Source: Pseudomonas capeferrum
Lineage (GTDB): Bacteria; Pseudomonadota; Gammaproteobacteria; Pseudomonadales; Pseudomonadaceae
DNA length: 64,000 nt
Direction: 5' to 3'
Assembly: GCF_013523055.1 (NCBI RefSeq)
Contig: NZ_JAAMQM010000016.1
Span: 62,001-126,000 of the forward strand
Position 1 is the first letter of the stretch, and each line of letters starts with the position of its first letter. The position numbers and the translations under genes are program-made. The notes under the pieces are model-generated. The model was not told the origin of the DNA. It searched no databases and saw nothing but the letters and a program-made list of their open reading frames with translations. Of this stretch, positions 35,433-44,780 are shown in pieces.

Positions 35433-36230
35433 ATGGCGGAGCAAGAGCAGCACCTGGAACAGGATGGGCGTCTGAGGGTCGAGGCATTGGCGCCCGAGTT
35501 CCAGGCTCGGGCCGGCGAGTGGGCCCGGCGCCTGGGGTTGCCGGAAGATGACAGCGAAGCGGCGTTTGCCGTGCAGGTCGGCGCCGACGGCCTGCAGATC
35601 CAGCAGTTGGGGCCGCAGGCGCCGGGCCCGGTACGGGTGGATTTCGTCGAAGGCCAGGCGGCCCACCGGCGGCTGTTCGGCGGTGGCAGCGGGCAGATGA
35701 TCGCCAAGGCCGTGGGGATCGCCCAAGGCATACGGCCGCAGGTGCTGGATGCGACTGCAGGGCTGGGCAAGGACGCCTTCGTCCTGGCCAGCCTGGGCTG
35801 CCGGATGACCTTGATCGAACGCCAGCCCTTGATCGCGGCCTTGCTCGAGGACGGCCTGGCGCGGGCCCGCGCCGACGCTGAAGTGGCGCCGATCGTCGAG
35901 CGCATGCGCCTGCTCAACGGCAATGCCATCGAACATATGCGCGCCTGGCAAGGCGACCCGCCGCAGGTCATCTACCTGGACCCGATGTTCCCGCATCGCG
36001 ACAAGAGCGCGCTGGTCAAGAAAGAGATGCGCGTGTTCCGCCCCTTGGTCGGCGACGACATGGACGCGCCCGCGCTGCTCGAAGCCGCCCTCGCGCTGGC
36101 GACTCACCGTGTGGTGGTCAAGCGCCCGCGCAAGGCACCGATCATCGATGGCCCCAAGCCCAGCCATAGCCTGGAAGGCAAGTCGAGCCGCTACGATATC
36201 TATCCCAAGAAGGCGCTCAAGCCCTCCTGA
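35433..36230 (+). CDS. rsmJ: 16S rRNA (guanine1516-N2)-methyltransferase RsmJ
   Basis: A 265-residue SAM-dependent methyltransferase that modifies G1516 of 16S rRNA. SAM-binding sequence VLDATAGLGKDAFVLASLG, acidic loop MTLIERQPL and the family motif IYLDPMFPHRDKSALVKKEMR are all present, matching the YhiQ/RsmJ family in order and length. It diverges from the duplicated protein and ends five bases before the convergent TetR gene. Confidence 0.93.
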   Translation: MAEQEQHLEQDGRLRVEALAPEFQARAGEWARRLGLPEDDSEAAFAVQVGADGLQIQQLGPQAPGPVRVDFVEGQAAHRRLFGGGSGQMIAKAVGIAQGIRPQVLDATAGLGKDAFVLASLGCRMTLIERQPLIAALLEDGLARARADAEVAPIVERMRLLNGNAIEHMRAWQGDPPQVIYLDPMFPHRDKSALVKKEMRVFRPLVGDDMDAPALLEAALALATHRVVVKRPRKAPIIDGPKPSHSLEGKSSRYDIYPKKALKPS

Positions 36231-36235
36231 GGCCG

Positions 36236-36880
36236 CTACGCATAGGCTCGCAGGAACAGGCCCACCACCTCGCGGACATGGTCCTCGGCGGGCTCGCCCT
36301 GCAGCGGCGGGGCGCAACCGAGCAGCAGGCGGTAGTCCGGAGCGCCCTTGACCAGGCAGAAGAAATGCTCGGCCGCGCGTAGCGGATTGTCGATGCGCAG
36401 CAGACCACGTTGCTGGACGTTGCGCAGCAAGCTTTCCATGTCCGCCAGCACCCGCTTGGGACCTGCTTCGTAGAAGTACTGGCCGAAGCCTGGGTCCTGG
36501 CTGCCCAGGGCCATGATCAGCCGGCTGAGTTTCACCGACTCGTCACTGCTGATCAGCGCCTGGAAGCTGCGGGCGATGTTCAGCAGCACCTGTTCGAGCG
36601 GAACATCGTCGGGCATCTCGAAGATCAGGTCGGGCAATTGGCCCTGGCAGGTCGCCATGATCGCCGAGCTGAACAGGTTCTGCTTGTCGTTGAAATGGCT
36701 GTAGACCGTCAACTTTGAAACACCTGCCGCCGAAGCGACCGCATCCATGCTGGTGTTGGCATAGCCTAGGCTGAGGAACAGCGCCTTGGCGGCCTGGAGG
36801 ATGGCATCGCGCTTGGCCATGTCCTTCGGGCGGCCGGGGCCTGGAGGTGCGTCATTGGGCATCGGGGCGGACATCTGCAT
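36236..36880 (-). CDS. TetR regulator, MexL-like, divergent from an RND pump
   Basis: A 214-residue TetR repressor. The HTH is IQAAKALFLSLGYANTSMDA (first residue L-to-I shift uncertain) with VASAAGVSKLTVYSHFNDKQ following. In P. aeruginosa a TetR gene (mexL) sits in the same place beside mexJK and rsmJ, so this is probably its counterpart; I recall this order from memory. The start at 36880 is tentative: Mets at 36874 and 36862 are alternatives. It likely represses the pump and itself through the palindrome between the genes. Confidence 0.85.
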   Translation of the reverse strand: MQMSAPMPNDAPPGPGRPKDMAKRDAILQAAKALFLSLGYANTSMDAVASAAGVSKLTVYSHFNDKQNLFSSAIMATCQGQLPDLIFEMPDDVPLEQVLLNIARSFQALISSDESVKLSRLIMALGSQDPGFGQYFYEAGPKRVLADMESLLRNVQQRGLLRIDNPLRAAEHFFCLVKGAPDYRLLLGCAPPLQGEPAEDHVREVVGLFLRAYA

Positions 36881-36993
36881 GAAAAGACACTCATGGTACC
36901 GGGTTGCACTACCTCGGGCTGCATGAAACGCCCGATGGTCGATGCGCATTTTCTCTCCGACGCCCGCTTCCCCACCTCGGTTCCCTGACTTAA

Positions 36994-37009
36994 TATACCC
37001 GCCAGTATA
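36994..37009. promoter_or_regulatory. Candidate TetR operator between regulator and pump genes
   Basis: TATAC (36994-36998), six bases, GTATA (37005-37009): a short palindrome in an AT-rich island within the divergent intergenic region, 37 bases before the pump start codon. Assignment as the operator is inference. Confidence 0.5.
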
Positions 37010-37045
37010 AATATTCGATGCGCCCCTCGCGAAAGGTCATCCATC

Positions 37046-38146
37046 ATGTTGCGTCATGCCTTGTCCCTCGCCCGGCCCGTGGCGGCCGCGCTTTTGCTCA
37101 GCGGTTGCGGCGAGCAAGCCACGCCGGTTTCGGCTCCACGTCCGGCCCTGGTGGTGCAGCCCCAGCCCGCCAGCACGACGGCTGACACTTACCCCGGCGA
37201 GGTGCGGGCGCGCTTCGAACCGCAGCTTGCCTTCCGCATCGGCGGCAAGGTCAGCAAGCGCCTGGTCGAGGAAGGGCAACGGGTAAAAGCCAACCAGCCC
37301 CTTGCCGAACTCGATCCGCAGGACGTGCGCCTGCAACTGGAAGCCAATCGGGCGCAACTTGCCGGTGCCGAAGCCAACCTGAGCCTGGTGCGGGCCGAGC
37401 GTGACCGTTATCGAAAACTGCTCGATCGGCAGATGGTCAGCCATTCCCAGTACGACAGCGCCGAGAACCTGTACCGCGCAGGGCTGGCTCGCTTGAAGCA
37501 GGCCAAGGCCGAGTTCGACGTGGCCGGCAACCAGGCCGAATACGCAGTGCTTCGAGCCTCTCAGGATGGGGTTATTGCCAGGCGCCAGGTCGAAGTGGGT
37601 CAGGTCGTCGCGGCCGGGCAGACGGTATTCACCCTGGCGACCGATGGCGAGCGCGAGGTGGCCATCGGCGTGCCCGAACAGCAATTCTCCAGATTCGCGG
37701 TGGGGCAGCCCGTGAGCATCGAACTCTGGTCGCATCCGGGGCAGCGCTTCGAAGGGCGTATCCGCGAGCTGTCGCCGGCCGCCGACCCGCGCTCGCGCAC
37801 CTTCGCCGCGCGCATCGCCTTCGCGTCGAACACAACACCCGCCGAACTGGGACAGAGCGCCCGGGTCTCCATGGCTCAAGCCGGGCGCATGACCCTGTCC
37901 GTCCCCTTGTCGGCCGTCACCGCCGAGAAGGGCCATGCCTACGTCTGGCGCATCGGCAAGGACAATCGCCTGGAGCGCGCGCCCGTGCGCCTGGGTCCTT
38001 ATGGCACAGACAGCGTCCCGGTCCTCGAAGGCCTGCAGGCCGGCGACTGGGTGGTTGCCGCCGGCGGCCACGTGTTGCAGGAAGGCCAGCAGGTGCGCCC
38101 CGTCGATCGCACCAACCGTACGGTAAGCCAGGCGGCCAAGGAGTAG
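37046..38146 (+). CDS. RND efflux periplasmic adaptor lipoprotein (MexJ-like)
   Basis: A 366-residue membrane-fusion protein with a lipobox (AALLLSGC, Cys near 22). Domain order is beta-barrel/lipoyl segments (GEVRARFEPQLAFRIGGKVS and LRASQDGVIARRQVEVGQVV), a coiled-coil hairpin between them, and C-terminal EGLQAGDWVVAAGG. It bridges the inner-membrane pump and an outer-membrane channel. AAAGG lies about nine bases before the ATG; the pump gene follows six bases after the stop. Confidence 0.92.
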   Translation: MLRHALSLARPVAAALLLSGCGEQATPVSAPRPALVVQPQPASTTADTYPGEVRARFEPQLAFRIGGKVSKRLVEEGQRVKANQPLAELDPQDVRLQLEANRAQLAGAEANLSLVRAERDRYRKLLDRQMVSHSQYDSAENLYRAGLARLKQAKAEFDVAGNQAEYAVLRASQDGVIARRQVEVGQVVAAGQTVFTLATDGEREVAIGVPEQQFSRFAVGQPVSIELWSHPGQRFEGRIRELSPAADPRSRTFAARIAFASNTTPAELGQSARVSMAQAGRMTLSVPLSAVTAEKGHAYVWRIGKDNRLERAPVRLGPYGTDSVPVLEGLQAGDWVVAAGGHVLQEGQQVRPVDRTNRTVSQAAKE

Positions 38147-38152
38147 GTCTCG

Positions 38153-41100
38153 ATGGGTTTCAACCTTTCCGCATGGGCGTTGCGCAATCGCCAGATCGTC
38201 CTGTTCCTGATGGTTCTGATCGCGATGATCGGGGCCGTGTCCTATACCAAGCTGGGCCAGAGCGAAGACCCGCCCTTCACCTTCAAGGCCATGGTGATTC
38301 GTACCCTGTGGCCGGGCGCCAGTGCCGAAGAAGTGTCGCGCCAGGTCACCGAGCGTATCGAGAAAAAGCTGATGGAGACCGGCGAGTACGAAAAGATCGT
38401 CTCCTTCTCTCGTCCAGGCGAGTCCATGGTCACCTTCATGGCCCGCGACTCGCTGCGTTCCGATCACATCCCCGAACTCTGGTACCAGATCCGCAAGAAG
38501 ATCGCGGACATCCATCACACCCTGCCGCCCGGTATCCAGGGGCCGTTCTTCAATGATGAGTTCGGCACCACCTTCGGCAACATCTATGCGTTGACCGGCG
38601 CGGGTTTCGATTACGCGGTGCTCAAGGATTATGCCGATCGTGTCCAGGTCCAGCTGCAACGGGTCAAGGATGTCGGCAAGGTCGAACTGGTCGGTCTGCA
38701 GGACGAGAAAATCTGGATCGAGCTATCCAATGTCAAGCTGGCCACCCTAGGCATTCCCCTGGCGACGGTGCAGCAGGCACTGGAGGCGCAGAACGCGGTG
38801 AGCACGGCGGGTTTCTTCGAGACTCCGCGCGAGCGATTGCAACTGCGGGTCAGCGGACGCTTCGACAGTGTCGAGCAGATCCGGGAATTCCCGATCCAGG
38901 TGGGCGACCGCACCTTGCGCATCGGCGATATCGCCGAAGTCCATCGCGGTTTCAACGATCCGCCGGCGCCACGCATGCGCTTCATGGGCGAGGACGCCAT
39001 TGGCCTGGCGGTATCGATGAAGGACGGCGGCGACATCCTGGCACTGGGCAAGTCCCTGGAGAACGAGTTCGCCCGCCTGGCCCACAGCCTGCCGGCGGGC
39101 ATGGAGCTGCGCAAGGTATCGGACCAGCCGGCGGCGGTGAAGAACGGCGTCGGCGAATTCGTCCAGGTGCTGGTCGAGGCGTTGGCCATCGTGCTGCTGG
39201 TGAGCTTCTTCTCGCTGGGCATGCGTACCGGCCTGGTGGTCGCCCTGACCATCCCGCTGGTACTGGCCATGACCTTTGCCATCATGCATTACCTGGGCAT
39301 CGGCCTGCACAAGATCTCCCTGGGCGCGCTGGTGCTGGCCCTGGGCTTGCTGGTGGATGACGCGATCATTGCGGTGGAGATGATGGCGATCAAGATGGAG
39401 CAGGGTTTCGATCGTCTCAAGGCGGCGAGTTATGCCTGGTCCAGCACGGCCTTCCCGATGCTCACCGGCACGCTGATCACGGCGGCGGGCTTCCTGCCGA
39501 TCGCCACTGCCGCGTCGAGCACAGGCGAATATACCCGCTCGATCTTCCAGGTCGTGACCATTGCGCTACTGACTTCCTGGGTGGCCGCGGTGGTCTTCGT
39601 CCCTTACCTGGGCGATCGTCTGCTGCCGGACCTGGCCAAGCGCCATGCCGCTCGCCATGGCAGCGGTGGACAGGAGAGCGATCCCTACGGCACGCCCTTC
39701 TATCAGCGCGTGCGGCGCGTGGTGGGGTGGTGTGTCCAGCGCCGCAAGACCGTGATCGTGCTGACCCTGGCCGCTTTTGTCGGCAGCATCCTGCTGTTCC
39801 GGTTCGTGCCTCAACAGTTCTTCCCGGCCTCGGCGCGCCCCGAACTGATGGTCGACCTCAAGCTGGCCGAGGGCGCCTCCCTGAGCAACACCACCGAGCA
39901 GGTCAAGCGATTGGAGACACTGCTCAAGGAACGGCCAGGTATCGACAACTACGTGGCCTATATCGGCACTGGGTCGCCACGTTATTACCTGCCGCTGGAC
40001 CAACAGCTTCCGGCGACCAGCTTTGCCCAGTTCGTGGTGCTGGCCAGTTCCATCGAGGACCGGGAAGCATTGCGGACCTGGCTGATCGATACGCTCGACG
40101 AGCAGTTCCCTGAGCTGCGTGGACGCGTTACCCGCCTGGAAAACGGACCGCCGGTAGGCTACCCGGTGCAGTTTCGCGTGACCGGCGAGCACATCGAACA
40201 GGTCCGCGCCTTGGCGCGGGAAGTCGCCGCCAAGGTGCGCGAGAACCCGCGTGTCACCAATGTGCACCTGGACTGGGAAGAGCCAAGCAAGACGATCTTC
40301 CTCAATATCGACCAGGATCGCGCCCGTGCCTTGGGCGTGAGCACCGCGCGCCTGGCCAGTGTCCTGCAAAGCTCGCTGACCGGTTCGACCGTCAGCCAGT
40401 ACCGTGAAGACAACGAGCTGATCGAGATCCTTCTGCGCGGTACTTCACGTGAGCGCACCGAACTGAGCAGTCTGGGCAGTCTCGCCGTGCCTACCGACAA
40501 CGGTCAAAGCGTGGCGCTGTCGCAAGTGGCGACCCTGGAATACGGTTTCGAGGAAGGCATCATCTGGCACCGCAACCGCCTGCCTACCGTGACGGTACGC
40601 GCCGATATCTACGGCAAGGAGCAGCCGGCAACCCTGACCCATCAGATCTACCCGACCCTGGCCGCCGTGGAAGCGAAGTTGCCGGATGGCTACCTGCTGG
40701 AAGTCGGCGGTACCGTGGAGGATTCGGGGCGGGGACAGAGGTCGGTGAACGCCGGCATGCCGCTGTTCATCGTCGTGGTCCTGAGCCTGCTGATGCTGCA
40801 ATTGCGCAGTTTCTCGCGCACGGTGATGGTGTTCCTGACCGCGCCGCTGGGGCTGATCGGCGTGACGCTGTTCCTGCTGGTGTTCCGTCAGCCGTTCGGC
40901 TTCGTCGCCATGCTCGGTACCATTGCCTTGGCGGGGATGATCATGCGCAATTCGGTGATCCTGGTGGACCAGATCGAGCAGGATATCAGCGCGGGTCTCG
41001 ATCCCTGGCAGGCCATCATCGAGGCTACCGTTCGCCGCTTCCGGCCGATCGTGCTGACCGCGCTCGCGGCGGTGCTGGCGATGATCCCGCTTTCGCGCAG

Positions 41101-41218
41101 CGTGTTCTATGGCCCGATGGCCGTGGCGATCATGGGTGGGCTGACGGTAGCCACCGCGCTGACGTTGCTGTTCCTGCCGGCCCTGTACGCCGCCTGGTTC
41201 AGGGTCAAGAAAACCTGA
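38153..41218 (+). CDS. RND efflux transporter, inner-membrane pump (MexK-like)
   Basis: A 1021-residue RND permease with about 12 membrane segments in two halves (TM1 IVLFLMVLIAMIGAVSYTKL; TM groups near 335-480 and 850-1010) and two large periplasmic loops. The proton-relay region is seen as LGLLVDDAIIAVEMM (adjacent Asp pair). Proton-driven export of drugs or other amphiphiles is expected. No outer-membrane factor gene follows, as in MexJK of P. aeruginosa, which borrows OprM or OpmH. Substrates are not predictable from sequence. Confidence 0.93.
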   Translation: MGFNLSAWALRNRQIVLFLMVLIAMIGAVSYTKLGQSEDPPFTFKAMVIRTLWPGASAEEVSRQVTERIEKKLMETGEYEKIVSFSRPGESMVTFMARDSLRSDHIPELWYQIRKKIADIHHTLPPGIQGPFFNDEFGTTFGNIYALTGAGFDYAVLKDYADRVQVQLQRVKDVGKVELVGLQDEKIWIELSNVKLATLGIPLATVQQALEAQNAVSTAGFFETPRERLQLRVSGRFDSVEQIREFPIQVGDRTLRIGDIAEVHRGFNDPPAPRMRFMGEDAIGLAVSMKDGGDILALGKSLENEFARLAHSLPAGMELRKVSDQPAAVKNGVGEFVQVLVEALAIVLLVSFFSLGMRTGLVVALTIPLVLAMTFAIMHYLGIGLHKISLGALVLALGLLVDDAIIAVEMMAIKMEQGFDRLKAASYAWSSTAFPMLTGTLITAAGFLPIATAASSTGEYTRSIFQVVTIALLTSWVAAVVFVPYLGDRLLPDLAKRHAARHGSGGQESDPYGTPFYQRVRRVVGWCVQRRKTVIVLTLAAFVGSILLFRFVPQQFFPASARPELMVDLKLAEGASLSNTTEQVKRLETLLKERPGIDNYVAYIGTGSPRYYLPLDQQLPATSFAQFVVLASSIEDREALRTWLIDTLDEQFPELRGRVTRLENGPPVGYPVQFRVTGEHIEQVRALAREVAAKVRENPRVTNVHLDWEEPSKTIFLNIDQDRARALGVSTARLASVLQSSLTGSTVSQYREDNELIEILLRGTSRERTELSSLGSLAVPTDNGQSVALSQVATLEYGFEEGIIWHRNRLPTVTVRADIYGKEQPATLTHQIYPTLAAVEAKLPDGYLLEVGGTVEDSGRGQRSVNAGMPLFIVVVLSLLMLQLRSFSRTVMVFLTAPLGLIGVTLFLLVFRQPFGFVAMLGTIALAGMIMRNSVILVDQIEQDISAGLDPWQAIIEATVRRFRPIVLTALAAVLAMIPLSRSVFYGPMAVAIMGGLTVATALTLLFLPALYAAWFRVKKT

Positions 41219-41242
41219 GCGCGATCCTGGGTCGGGTGATGG

Positions 41243-41737
41243 TCACTCGACCCGGATTTCACCACTGAACACCAGGGTGGCCCGGCAGCGCCGGCACAGG
41301 TAGCGCCTGCCCTGACGGACCAGCGTGTGCCGCTGCGCGGTGAAGGGGAAATCGCTGTCCGGGCAAGGGCAGCGGTAGATGTAGCGTTGCGTGCTGCGCC
41401 GCTTGACCGCGTAGTTGTGGCAGCGCTGCGCGGGCAGTTCATAGACGCCACGCATGATCGCTTGCCATTCCTGGCCATGAGGCTGGATACGATCGCCGAA
41501 CACCTGATGGGCCACCAGGTGGGCAACTTCGTGAGCCACGGTCTGGCGCAGGAAATCTTCGCTGTTTTCCCGATACAGCTGCAGGTTGAAGCGCAGCAGA
41601 TTCTCGTGCAGATGGGCAACGCCCGCTTTCTGCCCGCGCAGCTTGAAACTCACTTCGGCACGGGGAAAGGGACGCTTGAAGAAGGCTTCGGCTTGTTGGT
41701 AACAGGTTTCGACTCGGTGTCTGAGCAGCTCGGGCAT
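41243..41737 (-). CDS. SprT-family zinc metalloprotease-like protein
   Basis: A 164-residue SprT/SprT-like protein. The zinc motif is VAHEVAHLVAHQVFG, with a third ligand in PHGQEW. A C-terminal zinc ribbon is formed by CPC near residue 122 and CRRC near 147. The eukaryotic relative SPRTN cleaves DNA-protein crosslinks; the bacterial role is not settled. It is convergent with the pump gene and 25 bases from it. Confidence 0.92.
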   Translation of the reverse strand: MPELLRHRVETCYQQAEAFFKRPFPRAEVSFKLRGQKAGVAHLHENLLRFNLQLYRENSEDFLRQTVAHEVAHLVAHQVFGDRIQPHGQEWQAIMRGVYELPAQRCHNYAVKRRSTQRYIYRCPCPDSDFPFTAQRHTLVRQGRRYLCRRCRATLVFSGEIRVE

Positions 41738-41860
41738 GGCGATAGGGTCTCCTCGCCAACATTATGCCGCAAGCGCGCGAGCCCTGCGGAGCCTCCGATC
41801 GGCGCGTCGCCAGGGGCCGAGGCGTATCGCCCCTGGCCAAGCATCCTTCGGTACCGGGCG

Positions 41861-42460
41861 TCAGTTGGTATAGACAGGTCCGACGCCCAGACCCCAGATG
41901 ATCACGGTGGCGGCCATGATCGCCACCAGGACCACCAGACCGACCGCCAGCACCGAACTGGAGAACAGGAAGCCTTCATCCGAGGGAATGTTCATGAAGG
42001 TCGGCAACCCGACATACAACAGGTACACCGTGTAGCAGATGGCGGCGGTACCCACCACCATGCCTAGCCAGAGGTGCGGATAGAGAGCCGCAAGACCACC
42101 GATGAATAGTGGGGTGGCGGTATAGGTGGCGAAGGCGATGCACTGGGCCATGCTGGGCGTGGCGTCATAGGTGCGCGCCATCCAATGGATGAAAGCGCCC
42201 ATGACGGCCACGCCGCCGAGCATCGCCAGGTAAGACATGATGCTCATCCAAAGGGCGCTTTCAGTGGTCAACATCACGGCGGGTCGGTCGCCGATCACCC
42301 AACCGACCTGGGTCGTGCCGATGAAGGCCGATATCGCCGGTACTGCCGCAAGGATCAGGGTGTGGGTCAGGTACATGTGGCCGATGCTTTCATCCTCTCC
42401 CCGGATTTCCTTCCATTCCTGGTCGGGATGGGTGAACAACCCCAGAACGTGGTGGATCAT
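41861..42460 (-). CDS. Yip1-domain inner-membrane protein
   Basis: A 199-residue integral membrane protein with five predicted membrane helices (for example LTHTLILAAVPAISAFIG and VLAVGLVVLVAIMAATVIIW). Its N-terminus is MIHHVLGLFTHPDQEWKEIR, the typical Yip1-domain opening. AGGAG precedes the ATG at 42460 by about eight bases; upstream in-frame sequence is non-homologous. Function is unknown. Confidence 0.85.
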   Translation of the reverse strand: MIHHVLGLFTHPDQEWKEIRGEDESIGHMYLTHTLILAAVPAISAFIGTTQVGWVIGDRPAVMLTTESALWMSIMSYLAMLGGVAVMGAFIHWMARTYDATPSMAQCIAFATYTATPLFIGGLAALYPHLWLGMVVGTAAICYTVYLLYVGLPTFMNIPSDEGFLFSSSVLAVGLVVLVAIMAATVIIWGLGVGPVYTN

Positions 42461-42724
42461 GCCAGTCACTCCTATCGTCGTTGCCCGCACCCGTTTAAGA
42501 CGCGGGAGACCCGAGGGGGGAGGCCAACGACCGATCAAGCGGCGAAGTGGCCTTATGACGGAGTATAGGAAGCGCCATTCGGCGCACAGTCGGCTTTTTA
42601 GAGCAAATCGCGCTCTCCGGGCTGTTGCTGATTCCCTTGCCGTCTTATCGGAAGGGGCCTACGCCAGCGCGCGGTTTGTGCGTAAAATAGTCGGCTTTTG
42701 TCACACCTCGCGGATTCAAGCGCT

Positions 42725-43549
42725 ATGGGCACCCTCTCGGTCAACCAGAACAAACTGCAAAAACGCCTGCGACGCCTCGCCGGCGAAGCCATCACCGACT
42801 TCAACATGATCGAGGATGGCGACAAGGTCATGGTCTGCCTGTCCGGCGGCAAGGACAGCTACACCATGCTCGATGTTCTGCTGCACCTGCAGAAGGTGGC
42901 GCCGATCAAGTTCGAGATCGTCGCGGTGAACATGGACCAGAAGCAGCCCGGCTTCCCCGAGCACGTGCTGCCGGCCTACCTGGCTACCCTGGGCGTCGAG
43001 TACCACATCGTCGAGAAGGACACCTACTCGGTAGTCAAGGAGCTGATCCCCGAGGGCAAGACCACCTGCTCGCTGTGTTCGCGTCTGCGCCGAGGCACCC
43101 TGTATACTTTCGCCGACGAGATCGGCGCGACCAAGATGGCGCTTGGGCATCATCGCGACGATATCGTCGAGACGTTCTTCCTCAACATGTTCTTCAACGG
43201 CACTCTCAAGGCCATGCCACCGAAGCTGCGCGCCGACGATGGGCGCAACGTGGTGATCCGTCCGCTGGCCTACTGCAGCGAGAAGGACATCCAGGCCTAC
43301 TCCGACCTCAAGGAATTTCCGATCATCCCGTGCAACCTGTGCGGCTCCCAGGAGAACCTGCAGCGCCAGGTGGTCAAGGACATGCTGGTGGAGTGGGAGC
43401 GCAAGCATCCGGGGCGTACCGAAAGCATTTTCCGCGGCCTGCAGAACGTGGTGCCGTCGCAGCTCGCCGACCGCAACCTGTTCGACTTCGGCAGCCTGAC
43501 GATCGACGAGAGCGCGACGCCGCGTTTCCTCGACGTGCTGAACCTCTGA
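42725..43549 (+). CDS. ttcA: tRNA 2-thiocytidine(32) synthetase TtcA
   Basis: A 274-residue iron-sulfur enzyme that thiolates C32 of certain tRNAs. The PP-loop is VCLSGGKDSYTMLDVLL; two CXXC pairs (TTCSLCSRLRRG and IPCNLCGSQ) can bind the catalytic cluster. The start at 42725 gives the family N-terminus (GTLSVNQNKLQKRLRRL); upstream Met at 42698 is less likely. The Tag-like gene begins four bases after the stop. Confidence 0.96.
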   Translation: MGTLSVNQNKLQKRLRRLAGEAITDFNMIEDGDKVMVCLSGGKDSYTMLDVLLHLQKVAPIKFEIVAVNMDQKQPGFPEHVLPAYLATLGVEYHIVEKDTYSVVKELIPEGKTTCSLCSRLRRGTLYTFADEIGATKMALGHHRDDIVETFFLNMFFNGTLKAMPPKLRADDGRNVVIRPLAYCSEKDIQAYSDLKEFPIIPCNLCGSQENLQRQVVKDMLVEWERKHPGRTESIFRGLQNVVPSQLADRNLFDFGSLTIDESATPRFLDVLNL

Positions 43550-43553
43550 CCTT

Positions 43554-44225
43554 ATGCGCGATTACCAGTGGTTGCACGAATACTGCCTCAATCGCTTCGG
43601 TTCCGCCGCGGCGCTCGAGGCTTCCCTGCCACAGCCCAAGACTGCCGCGCAGTTGCGGGCCATCGCGGAAGACCGTTACCTGTCGATGCTGGCTCGGCGG
43701 GTGTTCCGAGCCGGGCTCAAGCACAGCCTGGTCGATGCCAAATGGCCCGCCTTCGAGCAAGTGTTCTTTGGCTTCGATCCCGAGAAGGTCGTGCTCATGG
43801 GCGCCGAGCACCTGGAGCGGCTGATGCAGGACACGCGCATCATCCGCCATCTGGGCAAGCTCAAGAGTGTGCCGCGCAACGCGCAGATGATGCTCGACCT
43901 GCAGAAGGAAAAGGGCAGCTTCGCGGCTTTCATCGCCGACTGGCCGGTGACCGACATCGTCGGCCTGTGGAAATACCTGGTCAAGCATGGCAATCAGCTT
44001 GGCGGTCTCTCCGCGCCGCGTTTCCTGCGCATGATCGGCAAGGACACTTTCGTTCCCACCGATGACATGAGCGCCGCGCTGATCGCCCAGGAGGTCATCG
44101 ACAAGCGTCCTACCAGCCAGCGCGACCTGGCGCAGGTGCAGCAGGCATTCAACCTGTGGCACGAGCAAAGCGGTCGGCCGTTGTGCCAGCTGTCGGTGAT
44201 GCTGGCGCATACGGTGAATCATTGA
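43554..44225 (+). CDS. DNA-3-methyladenine glycosylase I-like (Tag superfamily) protein
   Basis: A 223-residue helix-hairpin-helix glycosylase-fold protein resembling Tag: RYLSMLARRVFRAGLKHSLVDAKWPAFEQVF is a typical Tag-like N-terminal block, and RNAQMMLDLQKEKGSFAAFI and DIVGLWKYLVKHGNQLGG follow. The diagnostic zinc-binding cysteines and histidines of true Tag are not obvious, so it may be a diverged member with different or no activity. It is tightly coupled to ttcA. Confidence 0.8.
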   Translation: MRDYQWLHEYCLNRFGSAAALEASLPQPKTAAQLRAIAEDRYLSMLARRVFRAGLKHSLVDAKWPAFEQVFFGFDPEKVVLMGAEHLERLMQDTRIIRHLGKLKSVPRNAQMMLDLQKEKGSFAAFIADWPVTDIVGLWKYLVKHGNQLGGLSAPRFLRMIGKDTFVPTDDMSAALIAQEVIDKRPTSQRDLAQVQQAFNLWHEQSGRPLCQLSVMLAHTVNH

Positions 44226-44235
44226 GTCAGCGGCG

Positions 44236-44350
44236 CTTCGTTCGCGGGCAAGCCCTGATGCCGGTCAGTCAGGGCCAATGGGCTGCCATGCGGCCTTGAA
44301 CGCAGGCTGTGAGGCTTGACTGGCCGAAACCAGGACAAGCCCGCGAATGG
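44236..44350. repeat. REP pair in the ttcA-Tag / DUF2069 gap
   Basis: TTCGCGGGCAAGCCC (about 44240-44254) and GACAAGCCCGCGAA (about 44334-44347) form divergent REP cores flanking about 80 bases, between convergent genes. Confidence 0.65.
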
Positions 44351-44366
44351 CGGCAGCCCTACAGGA

Positions 44367-44780
44367 TCAGGCCCCTTCCCCCGCCACCCGCCGGTCATGC
44401 TGGAACCGCCAGCGCACGTACAGCAGCGCGCTGACGAAAAGCACCAGGCTGATCGCGACTTCCAGGCAGCCGAACAGCATGCGCGCCGGATCGAAGGCTG
44501 CCAGCACGCCTTTGATGAAGTAGAGGTTCACCATGAAGCAGGTCCAGGCATGTGCCCGGGCGCTGCCCATCCACATGCCCGGCAACAGCACCAGCAGCGG
44601 CAACAGCTCGATGGCCAGGATCACTTCGATGCGGGCGCCGTGCAGGTTGGCAAACCACAGGTCGTGAATGCCCAGCAGGGCGATCAGGCCCAGCAGGCTG
44701 GCCATGCTCAGGGCCCGCGCCAGGCGCAGGCGCGGCGCCAGCCAGGCAAGCGTCGGTAGCGTTTTCGGTCTGCTAGCCAC
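44367..44780 (-). CDS. DUF2069 membrane protein
   Basis: A 137-residue protein with four membrane helices (SMASLLGLIALLGIHDLWFA, VILAIELLPLLVLLPGMWMG, and two more) and basic ends, matching DUF2069, function unknown. The GTG start at 44780 overlaps the end of wrbA by eight bases, giving coupled translation; longer in-frame starts lie inside wrbA and are not plausible. Confidence 0.82.
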   Translation of the reverse strand: MASRPKTLPTLAWLAPRLRLARALSMASLLGLIALLGIHDLWFANLHGARIEVILAIELLPLLVLLPGMWMGSARAHAWTCFMVNLYFIKGVLAAFDPARMLFGCLEVAISLVLFVSALLYVRWRFQHDRRVAGEGA

